Assembly: GCA_035513215.1 (NCBI GenBank)
Contig: DATKCK010000047.1
Span: forward strand, 1-60,175
Length of the DNA stretch: 60,175 bases
Direction of reading: 5' to 3'
From: DATCZB01 sp035513215
GTDB lineage: Bacteria > Pseudomonadota > Gammaproteobacteria > Steroidobacterales > Rariloculaceae
Position numbers and translations under genes: made by a program. The stretch's first letter is position 1. Each line of letters opens with the position of its first letter. Below are positions 31,604 through 40,604 of this stretch, piece by piece. The notes under the pieces are model-generated. The model saw only the letters and a list, made by a program, of their open reading frames with translations, did not search any database and was not told the DNA's origin.

Positions 31604-32962
31604 TCAGCGAGAACCGCTGAGCCGGCAGGCAAGAAAAAGGTCGTCCGTGGTCCGTGGGCGAAAGCCGGGGAATCGCGGATCATTGAGCGGGCCGCCTGAT
31701 TGCACGCCGATCGACCCCGTCTCGCCCGTGATACCGTCGACGTCGACCGTGACGACCATGCCGCATTTCGCCTCGAGCGTCATCCGCCAGATCAGCTCGA
31801 GCTCGGTGTCCAAGATCACGTTGTAGAAGAGCTGCTCCTCGAGGGGCTCGCCCGTTGTCTCGATGCCGTGCCGGTTGCGCAAGGCCGCCTGGCCCGTCGC
31901 GCGCGCCTCCTCCTGCGTGATGCGCGAGCCGCCGTACGGGCCGCCGAACGCATGGGGCATCAGCGTGCCGGCATACTCGACGACCTCGCCGGTCGGGTCG
32001 ATCGCGAGCCGCAGCGATCGCGAGATCGGGATGCCGTTGATGAGCTGGCGAAGCTCGATCGCGAATCCGTTCGCCGTCATCGCATTGAGATCGATCGCGA
32101 ATCGCGGCTCGAGCTCGACCTCGATCCGGTCGTAGACCCAGGTGAAGCGATGCGCCTCGGTCAGGAATCGCGTGGCCTCCTGCGTGAGCAAGGATTCGTC
32201 GACCGTGCCGGCTCCGGCCGGGTCGAACGACATCGAGTCCCAGAAGTCGAGCACGCCGAGGCTCGGGCCGCGGTACTCCTGCGGTCGGCCGTCGCTGAAC
32301 GTCGCGAAGACGTCGGGCTGAGTCTCGGCGACCCAGGCCATCTGCAGGTGCCGCGCCTCGAGTTGCCCGGCGCGCGTGCCGAGATCCGCCGGCGTCTCGC
32401 GCTGCCAGGGGCTGTCGCGGACACCGATCGGATAGACGAGCTGATACTCGGCGTCGAAGTCGTCGGGCAGGATCCGGTACCAGCGGTTGCCGACGTTGAC
32501 CGAGCCTGCGATCTCGGGTCCGGATCGCGACACCGTCAGGCGGGCATAGTCGTCCGAGGCGGTGGCAAGCAGCGTGATGTGAAACGCATCGAAATCCGGA
32601 TCGGAACGGCCCTCGATAGCGAGCATGCGAATCGGATGGCCGATCAGCGTGAACTCGATCAGCGGCGCTGCGGTCGGTTGCGATGCGCCGCGCGGCACGG
32701 GCTGCTCGAGCCAGGCGCTGGAATCGAGCGCCAGCTGGGCCTCGGCTCTGCCGAGGCTCGGGTCGGGTGAGGGCGGCGCGTCCTCAGCATCGAGTCGAAC
32801 CTCCGGCTCCCTGAAGATGGGCGGCGCTCGCGGCGCGTCGACGATCCGAATCTCCGACGTGTCGATCAGCCCGATGTCGTGAAACCCGAACGCCCCCGTC
32901 TGCGCCTCGGCGAAGCCGCCGGTGAGCGCGAGCGGGAGCAGCATCCGAACTGCGAACCTCAT
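31604..32962 (-). CDS. Secreted protein of unknown function
   Basis: 452 aa from ATG at 32962, where a leader (RFAVRMLLPLALTGGFAEAQ) begins; the frame is open further upstream without a leader. The mature protein contains ITQEEARATGQAALRNRHGI and a preceding LTQEATRFLTEAHRFTW, helix-plus-strand segments reminiscent of PepSY domains, and ends with CGMVVTVDVDGITGETGSIG, a repeat-like PepSY finish. Roughly residues 80-250 are mixed alpha/beta and unrecognised. It lies 46 bp upstream of the CoA ligase gene, so the two are likely cotranscribed. Divergent from the LigM-like gene. Confidence 0.65.
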   Translation of the reverse strand: MRFAVRMLLPLALTGGFAEAQTGAFGFHDIGLIDTSEIRIVDAPRAPPIFREPEVRLDAEDAPPSPDPSLGRAEAQLALDSSAWLEQPVPRGASQPTAAPLIEFTLIGHPIRMLAIEGRSDPDFDAFHITLLATASDDYARLTVSRSGPEIAGSVNVGNRWYRILPDDFDAEYQLVYPIGVRDSPWQRETPADLGTRAGQLEARHLQMAWVAETQPDVFATFSDGRPQEYRGPSLGVLDFWDSMSFDPAGAGTVDESLLTQEATRFLTEAHRFTWVYDRIEVELEPRFAIDLNAMTANGFAIELRQLINGIPISRSLRLAIDPTGEVVEYAGTLMPHAFGGPYGGSRITQEEARATGQAALRNRHGIETTGEPLEEQLFYNVILDTELELIWRMTLEAKCGMVVTVDVDGITGETGSIGVQSGGPLNDPRFPGFRPRTTDDLFLACRLSGSR

Positions 32963-33172
32963 CGGAGCCGATACTAGACGATTTGATGCGTGCGGGATCT
33001 CGCTTCGGGCCCGGCGCATCGCCGGTCGGAGGTTGGGATGGTACCCGGAAGAACTACCTTTGCCGGCACCGGTCAGATGGCGAAAAACCCTATACAAATG
33101 TGTCACTTGGGCGGTAAAAATGGCACTATGAATGGCTGTCCCAGCACACAAGAAGAAGCCAGTAGGAGCCGA

Positions 33173-34579
33173 ATGATGAGTCGACACAATCTGACCTCCG
33201 TCATGGAGGCGGCGGGCGGTCCGGTCAAGCTGTTACGCAATTCCAAGGCCGGAATTTACGTTTATTCGGTTGTGGCGCCCGAGTTCACGAACTGGCGCGA
33301 CGAGCAGCGTGCCTGGCGCGAGTCGGCCGTGCTCTTCGATCAAACGCACCATATGGACGAGCTGATCGTCGAGGGCCCGGATTCGGCGGCCTTCCTCGAG
33401 CATGTCGGGGTCAACAGCTTCGCGAACTTCGATCTGAACCGCGCCAAGCACCTCGTGCCGGTGACGCCCGCGGGGCACGTGGTCGGCGACATGATCATCT
33501 TCCGCGAGCGCGACGACAAGTTCGTGCTCGTCGGCCGCGCGCCGACGGCGAACTGGGTCAGGTTCCAGGCGGCCGTCGGCACGCACAAGATCCGCCTGAT
33601 TCACGATCCGCGCTCGGACAGCCGTCCCGACGGCCGCGCAATCTATCGCACGCACTACCGCTTCCAGGTCCAGGGTCCCGAGGCCAACAAGATCTTCGAG
33701 AAGATCAACGGCGGTCCGGTCCCGAAGGTCAAGTTCTTCCACGTCGACCGGATCAACGTGGGCTCCCGCAAGGTGCAGGCGCTTCGTCACGGCATGGCCG
33801 GCGCACCGGGGCTCGAGATCTGGGGTCCGTACGCCGACAAGCACTACATCCAGACGACGATCGTCGAGGCAGCCAAAGATGTCGGCGTCGATCTGCGTCT
33901 CGTCGGCAGCCGCGCGTACTCGACGAACACGCTCGAGTCGGGCTGGATCCCGTCGCCGTTGCCGGGCATCTACAGCGGCGGCGGCATGCTGAAGGACTAC
34001 CGCGACTGGCTCGGCGCGGACAGCTACGAGTGCGTCGGCTCGATCGGCGGCAGCTTCGTCAGCGACGACATCGAGGATTACTACGTCAATCCGTTCGAGC
34101 TCGGTTACGGCTTCTACATCGGCTGGAAGACCGACTTCATCGGCAAGGATGCGCTCGCGAAGATGCAGGACGGCCCGAACCGGCAGAAGGTCACGTTCGA
34201 GTGGAACCGCGACGACGTGCTCAAGGTCGTCGCTTCGGGCTTCGAGGAAGGCACGCCGTACAAGTGGATCGACTTCCCGCAGCCGAACTACGCTTCGAGC
34301 ACTGCGGACCTGATCCTGCGCGACGGCAAGCAGGTCGGCATGTCGATGTTCAACGGCTACTCGTTCAATGAGCGCTGCATGCTGTCGCTCGGCGTCGTCG
34401 ATGCCAACGTCAAGGTCGGCGACATCCTGACGCTGGTCTGGGGCGAGCCCGACGAGACCGGCAAGACCTCGACCGAGAAGCACAGGCAGGCCGAGATCCG
34501 CGTCAAGGTCGCGCCGACCCCGTACGCGAAGGAAGCGCGCGAGCACTACGCCGAGAGCTGGCGCACGAAAGCCACGTAG
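33173..34579 (+). CDS. LigM-like tetrahydrofolate-dependent aromatic O-demethylase
   Basis: 468 aa from ATG at 33173 after AGTAGGAG. A GcvT-fold protein: MEAAGGPVKLLRNSKAGIYVYSVVAPEFTNWRDEQRAWRESAVLFDQTHHMDEL, then NRAKHLVPVTPAGHVVGDMIIFRE and GYGFYIGWKTDFIGKDAL. The opening and the size match vanillate / 3-O-methylgallate O-demethylase LigM of sphingomonads, which moves the methoxyl methyl group to tetrahydrofolate. Members of the broader aminomethyltransferase family (for example DMSP demethylase) are the main alternative. It fits the lignin-type substrates implied by the VAO/PCMH operon. A REP-like cluster follows the stop. Confidence 0.85.
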   Translation: MMSRHNLTSVMEAAGGPVKLLRNSKAGIYVYSVVAPEFTNWRDEQRAWRESAVLFDQTHHMDELIVEGPDSAAFLEHVGVNSFANFDLNRAKHLVPVTPAGHVVGDMIIFRERDDKFVLVGRAPTANWVRFQAAVGTHKIRLIHDPRSDSRPDGRAIYRTHYRFQVQGPEANKIFEKINGGPVPKVKFFHVDRINVGSRKVQALRHGMAGAPGLEIWGPYADKHYIQTTIVEAAKDVGVDLRLVGSRAYSTNTLESGWIPSPLPGIYSGGGMLKDYRDWLGADSYECVGSIGGSFVSDDIEDYYVNPFELGYGFYIGWKTDFIGKDALAKMQDGPNRQKVTFEWNRDDVLKVVASGFEEGTPYKWIDFPQPNYASSTADLILRDGKQVGMSMFNGYSFNERCMLSLGVVDANVKVGDILTLVWGEPDETGKTSTEKHRQAEIRVKVAPTPYAKEAREHYAESWRTKAT

Positions 34580-34589
34580 GTATTGAGGT

Positions 34590-34662
34590 ATTGGGGTCAG
34601 ACCCCATTCAGGTTGGGTCAGACCCCATTCAGGGTCGACCCCGTTCAGGGTCTGACCCCGTT
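34590..34662. repeat. REP-like repeat cluster 3
   Basis: Units TTGGGGTCAGACCCC ATTCAGG, TTGGGTCAGACCCC ATTCAGGG, TCGACCCCGTTCAGGG and TCTGACCCCGTTCC in succession. Located between the O-demethylase stop and the small secreted protein start; the last unit ends 18 bp before the ATG at 34681. Confidence 0.85.
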
Positions 34663-34680
34663 CCGCGTTATGCTTGAGGC

Positions 34681-35211
34681 ATGCGCGCAATCGTACTGAT
34701 TCTCTCGCTCGCAGCGCCCGCGGTCCTCGCTCAGCTTTCGCCGGAACCGGGAATCGGCGCCTGCAACGTCCTCGCGAAGCCGCGCGACGTCAACGATGCC
34801 GGGGAGTTCGTCCAGCCGCCGCCGACGCCCGACGAATGCCTGTTCGCCGCGGATCTCGTCTCGAAGCTGCTGCGGGCGGACCGGCGCGAGCTCAGAAGGG
34901 TAACCAGCACTCGCATCCCGGAGCCGGTGCGGCCCGAGATCGGCGCAGGCGTGAACCGCCGGGCGATCGAGACCTGGGTTTCGGACGAGCTCGTCGTCGT
35001 CGCCTATCAGAGCATGGACTTCACCGGGCTCGTGACGAACGTCCTTGTCGCGGATCTCGCGTCGGGCACGGCCTGCCACTATCCGCGCTGGCCCGCGGAC
35101 GAGACGCCGGGCCAGCTCAGTCTCGAGGATATTCAGGACGTCCTCGACGGCGCCCGCTCGGGCGACGAGCGGGGACCGACCTGCTACCTACGGCAGTTGG
35201 CCGAAAACTAG
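34681..35211 (+). CDS. Small secreted protein bracketed by repeats
   Basis: 176 aa from ATG at 34681, with GAGGC 2-6 nt upstream. The leader is RAIVLILSLAAPAVLA|Q. The mature protein has four cysteines (GACNV, DECLF, ACHYPR, TCYLR) and a central ETWVSDELVVVAYQSMDFTGLVTNVLVADLASG; unknown family. REP-like clusters touch it on both sides (34590-34662 and 35213-35332), so the gene plus flanks could have moved or been duplicated as one piece. Confidence 0.6.
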   Translation: MRAIVLILSLAAPAVLAQLSPEPGIGACNVLAKPRDVNDAGEFVQPPPTPDECLFAADLVSKLLRADRRELRRVTSTRIPEPVRPEIGAGVNRRAIETWVSDELVVVAYQSMDFTGLVTNVLVADLASGTACHYPRWPADETPGQLSLEDIQDVLDGARSGDERGPTCYLRQLAEN

Positions 35212-35212
35212 C

Positions 35213-35332
35213 GGGGTCAAGCCAGTGGGGTCAGTGTCTCGGGGTCACAGTGTCTCGGGGTCAGACCCCTTTTAGGTTTGAGACCCCTTTCAGGTTGGGG
35301 CTCCGAACCTGAAAGGGGTCTGACCCCAATTA
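35213..35332. repeat. REP-like repeat cluster 4
   Basis: A run of degenerate and perfect units in both orientations: GGGGTCAAGCC, TGGGGTCAGTGTCTC, GGGGTCACAGTGTCTC, GGGGTCAGACCCCTTTTAGG, GACCCCTTTCAGG, then the inverted AACCTGAAAGGGGTCTGACCCCAATT. The last can pair with the earlier CAGACCCCTTTCAGGTT half to form a stem. Lies between convergent genes. Confidence 0.85.
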
Positions 35333-35340
35333 CACGCAAA

Positions 35341-35571
35341 TCAGACGCGGCTCCAGTGCTTGGAGTTCTCGATCTGAAACCTCGTGGGTTCTGCCGCGAA
35401 GAGACGCACGAGACCGCAGCTCGTGCAGACTGTCGGCGTGACTTTGCCGAAAGAGAACGCGCCGGTGCCTGGCAGCAGATGCGGGCCATAGGCTCCACCG
35501 GCAGAGGTCGGCTTCTTGTACCGATACACTTTTTCCGAATTGCACGCCGGACAGGGTTTCATCGCGCTCAT
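35341..35571 (-). CDS. Small zinc-ribbon protein
   Basis: 76 aa from ATG at 35571, one base before the amidohydrolase stop triplet begins. Two Cys pairs form a zinc ribbon: CPAC (near residue 7) and CTSCG (near residue 49), separated by a Gly-rich stretch (AGGAYGPHLLPGTG). Such single-ribbon proteins bind nucleic acid or protein partners. The tight junction suggests cotranscription with the amidohydrolase. Resembles small hypothetical 'CPxC ... CxxCG' proteins; function unknown. Confidence 0.65.
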   Translation of the reverse strand: MSAMKPCPACNSEKVYRYKKPTSAGGAYGPHLLPGTGAFSFGKVTPTVCTSCGLVRLFAAEPTRFQIENSKHWSRV

Positions 35572-37290
35572 TCACAGAGCCTCCGGATCGCCGTGCACGA
35601 TCTCGCCGCCGACGATCGTGAGCGCGGACGTGATCCGCTTGATCTCGTCGTCCGACACCGCGTCCTCGTCGAAGTAGTCGTCGCTAAGCACGACAAGATC
35701 GGCATACTTGCCAGGCTCGATCGTGCCGAGCAGATCTTCCTCGTTGAGGAACCAGCCGTTGGCTTCGGTGTAGAGCGCGAGCGCGTCGTAGCGCGGCAGC
35801 GTCTGGCCTTCGTTGATGAGCTCGCCACGCGCATTGCGGCCGGTCACGATGTAGTAGAGTCCGAGCCAGGGATTCATCGGCGCGATCTGCATGCCGTCGG
35901 AGCTCATGCCCATCCGGATGCCGCTTTCGGCCAGCATGCGGAACGGCGGGCCGTTCTGCTGCGCCGTGCCGGAGATGTAGCGCCAGCCGCCGAGCACGCT
36001 GACGCCGCCGCCGAGCGCGTCGAGCTTGTCGGCGTACTCGCGCGTGATGAACGGCACATGCGCGACGACCCAGCGTAGATCAGAGATGCCGGGTGCGGGC
36101 AACTCGTTATGAATCATTTCCCAGCTATCGATGATGACCTGGAAATCACCCTGCGTCAGCGAGTGGTTCTCGTTGCGCCAGCCTGCTTCGGCGACGCGCC
36201 GCGTGCCGGCGAGCCACTCGGGCGCCGGTGCCATGATCATCGCGCTCGCGCCGGCCGTGAACTCGCCGATGCCGACGGTCTTGAGCAGATCGTCGCCGAA
36301 ATACGGGAAGACGTTGTCGAGCCTGGCCTGAAGCTCCGGCGTCTCGGGATCGGACTCCATATGCAGGAAGTTGAGCCGGATGCGGTTGATCAGCGCGCCC
36401 TCGGCATGCAGCTCTTGCAGGGCGTCGTAGGCGCGATACGGATGGAAATGTGCCGCGCCGTCGGTCGGCGTGCCCGTCGCCGGGAAGCCGCCGTCATCGA
36501 GGTGAGTTGTGATGCCGACGCTCGCGGCGTAGCGCATTGCGTCGACCGTGCCGCGCTTCTGATCTTCGAGCGTTTGCAGTTGCCGCAAGGCATGCAGCGC
36601 CTCGGTCGCCGGGCTCGCCGCGCCGAAGCCGCCGGCCGCGATCGCGCCGTCGTCGCCGACCTCGATGCCCTCTGACTCGAAGAACGCCTTGCCGAGCGAG
36701 TTCGTCACGCTCGGTCCGCCGAAGGAGATCTGAAGATAAACCGGATGATCCGGCACGGCCGCGTCGAGCTCGGCGAGGCTCGGAAAGCGCGGCTCCCCGG
36801 GCGGTGGCACGAGCTGATTGAGGTCGAAGCCGCCGATCGATGTGATCCACTCGTCTTCCGGCACGTCCGAAGCACGCGCTTCGAGAATCGCGAGCGCCTC
36901 GTCGATCGAATGCGCCGATTCGAGCCGCGCGTCGTGGCCCGGGCGCAGGCCGAGCAGCACGATGTGATTGTGGTTGTCGATGATGCCCGGAATGACCGCG
37001 CGGCCTTCGAGATCGATCGTCTCGGTGCATTCCGTCTGTCCGAGCTCGTCGACGCCGGGCGCGCCGAGCGCGACGAAGCGGTCGCCGGCGATGCGCACGG
37101 ATTCGAAGATCACGGGATCGGTGCCGGGCTGATCGACCATCGTATGGATGCGGCCGTTCGTCAGCAGCAGGTCCGGCGCGTCGGGGCAGGTTTGGGCGAG
37201 ACCGGTGCCCGTTGCAAGCAGTGTCAGACCCGTGATGCCGAGCCGGTGCAAGCATGCGACGCCGGCCGAGTCAGGGCGCGTGGTGTTCAT
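35572..37290 (-). CDS. Exported amidohydrolase (YtcJ-like)
   Basis: 572 aa from ATG at 37290. A signal peptide (LGITGLTLLATGTGLAQ) precedes the amidohydrolase-3 fold: PDLLLTNGRIHTMVDQPG, the metal-binding VIPGIIDNHNHIVLLGL, TTHLDDGG, VVAHVPFITREYADKLDALGGGVS, and ESGIRMGMSSDG carrying the last metal ligand. The C-terminus GTIEPGKYADLVVLSDDYF ... DDEIKRI is typical of the YtcJ group. It hydrolyses C-N bonds of an unidentified amide in the periplasm. The exported form is common in Gram-negative scavengers. Confidence 0.88.
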   Translation of the reverse strand: MNTTRPDSAGVACLHRLGITGLTLLATGTGLAQTCPDAPDLLLTNGRIHTMVDQPGTDPVIFESVRIAGDRFVALGAPGVDELGQTECTETIDLEGRAVIPGIIDNHNHIVLLGLRPGHDARLESAHSIDEALAILEARASDVPEDEWITSIGGFDLNQLVPPPGEPRFPSLAELDAAVPDHPVYLQISFGGPSVTNSLGKAFFESEGIEVGDDGAIAAGGFGAASPATEALHALRQLQTLEDQKRGTVDAMRYAASVGITTHLDDGGFPATGTPTDGAAHFHPYRAYDALQELHAEGALINRIRLNFLHMESDPETPELQARLDNVFPYFGDDLLKTVGIGEFTAGASAMIMAPAPEWLAGTRRVAEAGWRNENHSLTQGDFQVIIDSWEMIHNELPAPGISDLRWVVAHVPFITREYADKLDALGGGVSVLGGWRYISGTAQQNGPPFRMLAESGIRMGMSSDGMQIAPMNPWLGLYYIVTGRNARGELINEGQTLPRYDALALYTEANGWFLNEEDLLGTIEPGKYADLVVLSDDYFDEDAVSDDEIKRITSALTIVGGEIVHGDPEAL

Positions 37291-37371
37291 GGGACCCCCT
37301 TGGTATTTGGGGGTCATTGTAGCGGGATGCCGGACCGCGTGCCGCGTCCGGCGGCACCGGGAAAGCCGCCG

Positions 37372-38919
37372 TCAGCCGGTTCCGGTACGCCGGATTTCGT
37401 TCTGCCGGGCGGCCTCGGCGTCGGCGTTGCGCTTCTGCCAGTAGCGGTCGAGATAGGGCTTCGCTTCCCGCTCGCGGCCCTTCGACCGCAAGTAGCGAAT
37501 CATCGTCTCGCAAGCCGGAATCACGGCTCCGGGGTTCTCGGCCATGATCCTGTCGATGACCTGCTTGCCCCGCTCGTCGCCCGTTTGCAGCAGCAGCCGG
37601 CCGACGGCGAAGCGGGCGCCGAGCGGCCTCGACGGGCGTTTCGCGAGCGAGAGATAAAGCGGATAGGCGCGCTCCGGACCTTCGAACTCTTCCGTGAGAC
37701 CGGCGAACGTGGATAGCTCGTCGTCGGACAGTTGCTCGAGCTTCCTCGCGCTGAACGAAGCCAGTCGCGCGCGGCCGCTCTTGATCTGCTCGTGCCGTTT
37801 CGTCCACCACGGCGCGGCGGCCCGCCGCCATTCGTCGTCGAAGTGCTCGGTAATGAACTTCAAGGCGCCGCCGAACAGGGCTTCGGCCGCCGACTCCGCC
37901 GTCGCCGTCGGCATTCGCGCGGGCTGGCGGATCGCCGCGATGCGCTCGCTCAGACAGGGGTGCGTGTCGGTCGTGTCGGTCGGGCGCGTCAATGCCTGCT
38001 TCAGATGTCCCGGGGCGTCGGGGAGAAACCCGTGCCGCTCGCGAGCCGCAAGATGGCTGAACGGCGATGCCATCGGCGACGGCTCGTCGGCCGATCTCGC
38101 ATAAACACGCGGCCAGAAGTGCTGCTTCAGCTCTCGGCCCTCGAGATCGAGGCGAATCAGTGCGCTCGCGAGCGCCGATGCGCCGATCGCCGTGGCCGCG
38201 ACGTTGTCGGCTTCGTATTCCTGCTGGCGTGCCTGAACGAAGGCGTAGGCTGCGAACCTCGGCGCGAACCAGCCGAAGAACGGCGCGAAGAGAAAGCTGC
38301 CCCAGTGTTGCTGCCGTTGCAGTCGCTCGTTGAGGCGGGTCCATCCTGCGCGGGTGCCGTAGATCCACGCGCCGAAGCGGCCGTGAGCAGCCGAAAGGTG
38401 ACCGAGCTCGTGCGCCAGAACGGCCTTGAACTCGTCGAGCGTCAGCAGCTGCATGAGCGGCAGGCCGAGAGTCAGGTAGTTTCTTTGCCAACCGACAGGC
38501 CCGAGTCGAGGGACCTGGACGACGGCCGCATCGAGCTCCCTGGTCAGCAGCACGGCATGCACCGGGGGCGCCTTCACGGCTGTGCGAACTTCCTCGACGG
38601 CCGCAAACAGCCTGCGGCGCTCGGCCGGCTTCATTTCGAAGCCCACCGGCGCGTCGAGCCTGACCCGGACGGCTTCGAAGACGACGCCGATGAGAATGAC
38701 CAGCGGAATCGCGATCCTCGCGAATGCCGCGCCGCCGCCGAGTGCGGCCACGGCGTGGCCCAGGGCAGCGCCGCCGCCGATCAGGAGCGCCGGAATGCCG
38801 ATGATGTAAACATAAGGCAGTGCAGCGAAGGCGCCGAGCCTGAGCCGGTAGAGTCCGGGATTGCGGTCCGCTTCGTCTTCGAGACGGGCGGCCAGCGCGT
38901 CGGTCTGCTCCTGCGTCAT
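37372..38919 (-). CDS. M48-family membrane zinc metalloprotease
   Basis: 515 aa from ATG at 38919 (a GTG at 38925 is also possible). Transmembrane segments at about residues 33-62 and 68-85 precede the zinc motif HELGH (His 170, Glu 171, His 174) and a third ligand Glu in QEYEADNVAA. This is the HtpX/CAAX-protease fold; the extended C-terminal half (about 200 residues) carries repeated helices (LTEEFEGPERAYPLYLSLAKRPSRPLGARFAVGRLLLQTGDERG) like TPR units. It probably degrades membrane proteins or processes envelope proteins. Monocistronic. Confidence 0.87.
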   Translation of the reverse strand: MTQEQTDALAARLEDEADRNPGLYRLRLGAFAALPYVYIIGIPALLIGGGAALGHAVAALGGGAAFARIAIPLVILIGVVFEAVRVRLDAPVGFEMKPAERRRLFAAVEEVRTAVKAPPVHAVLLTRELDAAVVQVPRLGPVGWQRNYLTLGLPLMQLLTLDEFKAVLAHELGHLSAAHGRFGAWIYGTRAGWTRLNERLQRQQHWGSFLFAPFFGWFAPRFAAYAFVQARQQEYEADNVAATAIGASALASALIRLDLEGRELKQHFWPRVYARSADEPSPMASPFSHLAARERHGFLPDAPGHLKQALTRPTDTTDTHPCLSERIAAIRQPARMPTATAESAAEALFGGALKFITEHFDDEWRRAAAPWWTKRHEQIKSGRARLASFSARKLEQLSDDELSTFAGLTEEFEGPERAYPLYLSLAKRPSRPLGARFAVGRLLLQTGDERGKQVIDRIMAENPGAVIPACETMIRYLRSKGREREAKPYLDRYWQKRNADAEAARQNEIRRTGTG

Positions 38920-39065
38920 CGCCACTGGTGGTTGGTCCCCTGAGCTGCTTGCTTATCCGAACGAAACTATCCCGTTGAGTGGCACCCGGACAGTGCCTGG
39001 TTCACATCGTCTGCCTGCGGGGCCAGGAGGTTTACACTGGTCGCCCCTCGGGTAGGCACTGCGAA

Positions 39066-39791
39066 ATGTGCATCGTTGCCATCGCCCATCTGGCTTCGGA
39101 CCGGTATCCGCTGATCGTCGCGGCCAATCGCGACGAGCGCCATGACCGCCCGAGCGCGGCCGCGGACTGGTGGGGCGGACCCGGGTCGCTGCTGGCGGGC
39201 CGTGATCTTGCGGCCGGCGGCACTTGGCTCGGCGTCACAAGCACGGGACGGTTCGCGGCGGTCACGAACGTTTTCGAAGGCGGCACGGTCGCGCCTCCGA
39301 AATCGCGCGGCGCGCTCGTGACCGGCTTCCTGCGGGGCAAGGAAACGCCGTCGGAATTTGCGGCGGCGTGCGAAGACGAAGGTTCGCTCTACGGGCCGTT
39401 CAACCTCGTGCTGCGATCGGGTGATGCACTCTATTTCGTCAGCAACCGGAATTCATCGACCGCGCTTGGCGTGGGCATTCATGTCTTCAGCAACAATGCG
39501 CCGGGATTGCAGTGGTCCAAGGTCGGCGCGCTCGCTGACGCAATCGACGGCGTTGCGGATCGCGACGATCCCGCCGAGTTCCTGATCGGGCGGTTGAGCG
39601 GGCCGAAGGCCCGCGGACCGCTAGAACGGGCGGCCGATTCGCTCTTCGTCGTCGGCGAGACCTTCGGCACTCGCTGCACGACGGTACTGACTGTCGACAG
39701 CGACGGGCGGGCTGCCTTCGTCGAGCAGCGGTTCGGCCCCGGTGGGGACGCCTCCGGCCGGTCGGAGTTTACGTTCGATATTGCGGCCTAG
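39066..39791 (+). CDS. NRDE-family (TANGO2-like) protein
   Basis: 241 aa from ATG at 39066. The diagnostic start MCIVAIAH ... PLIVAANRDERHDRPSAAADWW contains the NRDE motif and the N-terminal Cys that makes this an Ntn-hydrolase-like fold. The rest follows the family with LAGRDLAAGGTWLGVTSTGRFAAVTNV and GPFNLVL. TANGO2/NRDE homologues have been linked to haem trafficking and acyl-CoA metabolism; their bacterial role is not settled. It is transcribed divergently from the M48 protease gene across about 146 bp. Confidence 0.9.
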   Translation: MCIVAIAHLASDRYPLIVAANRDERHDRPSAAADWWGGPGSLLAGRDLAAGGTWLGVTSTGRFAAVTNVFEGGTVAPPKSRGALVTGFLRGKETPSEFAAACEDEGSLYGPFNLVLRSGDALYFVSNRNSSTALGVGIHVFSNNAPGLQWSKVGALADAIDGVADRDDPAEFLIGRLSGPKARGPLERAADSLFVVGETFGTRCTTVLTVDSDGRAAFVEQRFGPGGDASGRSEFTFDIAA

Positions 39792-39933
39792 CCGCGATCC
39801 CCGGCGGCGCTTCCTGCTTCGCCGACACTCAGTTTCGTCCCTCCGCGCAGGGGCCGGACGCACCGCGCAGGTGCGAAGGACGCCGCAAGTGCCGGGCCGA
39901 CCGGTCGGCAGTCGGTGCTGTTCGCGATTGATC

Positions 39934-40350
39934 TCAAGGCCGCCGGGAGCGTGCGAGCCAGCTCTCGGCCGAAAGGTCCGGCACGCGCCGAAATTCTTTC
40001 TCGTTTTGCGTGACGAGAACACAGTTTCGTTCGATCGCGTGCGCGGCAATCAGATAATAGTTGCCCCCGATCGGTTGGCCCTTCGATTCCAGATGACTGC
40101 GGATCCTCGCATACGTTCGATCGACGCCGGAGTCGAGCGGCATGACCTCGAGCGAGTCGAGCAGACGCTCGACGCGTCCGCTCAGAAGTGCCGAACCTTT
40201 CTTCTCCGCGCCGAAGCGCAGCTCGCAGGCGTTGACGATGCTCGTACAAATATTCGCGTCACCGGCGGCCGCGATTTTCGCTTCGAGCCTCGCAGGCCTG
40301 CGGATAAGCTCGGAGAGGATGTTCGTATCGAGCAGATAGCGTTTTGGCAT
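39934..40350 (-). CDS. VapC-like PIN toxin with substituted active-site residue
   Basis: 138 aa from ATG at 40350, overlapping the antitoxin stop (TGATG). The PIN domain has Asp 8 (LLDTNILSEL) and Glu 43 (NACELRFGA). The third conserved acidic position, usually Asp in GxNDLLIAAHA, reads GGNYYLIAAHA here, so Asp is replaced by Tyr 98. The tail VLVTQNEKEFRRVPDL is intact and typical of the FitB/VapC group. The family cleaves tRNA or rRNA; loss of one metal-binding acid probably weakens or abolishes this. Otherwise complete, so likely an attenuated toxin rather than a decayed one. Confidence 0.82.
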   Translation of the reverse strand: MPKRYLLDTNILSELIRRPARLEAKIAAAGDANICTSIVNACELRFGAEKKGSALLSGRVERLLDSLEVMPLDSGVDRTYARIRSHLESKGQPIGGNYYLIAAHAIERNCVLVTQNEKEFRRVPDLSAESWLARSRRP

Positions 40351-40604
40351 CAGTCCGGCAACTGGATTGGCTCCGGTGCCGGGTCGTCGATCTCGGGCCA
40401 GCTTGTGTCGACGGGGTCCCAGGAGGCAATCAAGTCCATCAGCCGAGGCTTGCCGACCGGCTCGACGACGAGGCGGCCGTTCTCCCGGTAGAGCAAGGCC
40501 TCCTGGCCCGGCAGCTCGAGATCGCGCGGTATGCGAATGGCCTGATTGCGCCCGTTCCTGAACAGCCGGACACGTCGGGTGGATTTGGAGCCGGCTTCTG
40601 ACAT
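40350..40604 (-). CDS. VapB-like antitoxin (AbrB-type)
   Basis: 84 aa from ATG at 40604. The N-terminal swapped-hairpin DNA-binding motif is STRRVRLFRNGRNQAIRIPRDLELPGQEALLYRENGRLVVEP, characteristic of MazE/VapB. The acidic Pro-rich tail (WDPVDTSWPEIDDPAPEPIQLPD) should wrap the PIN toxin. Its stop overlaps the VapC start. Two CATATGCC direct repeats lie across the start codon and may be the operator for autoregulation. Confidence 0.85.
   Translation of the reverse strand: MSEAGSKSTRRVRLFRNGRNQAIRIPRDLELPGQEALLYRENGRLVVEPVGKPRLMDLIASWDPVDTSWPEIDDPAPEPIQLPD

Noticed and set aside
33233..34690. 485-codon minus-strand frame antisense to the LigM-like gene
   Set aside because: Ala/Asp/Arg/Val-rich with no domain, and it runs into the repeat cluster.
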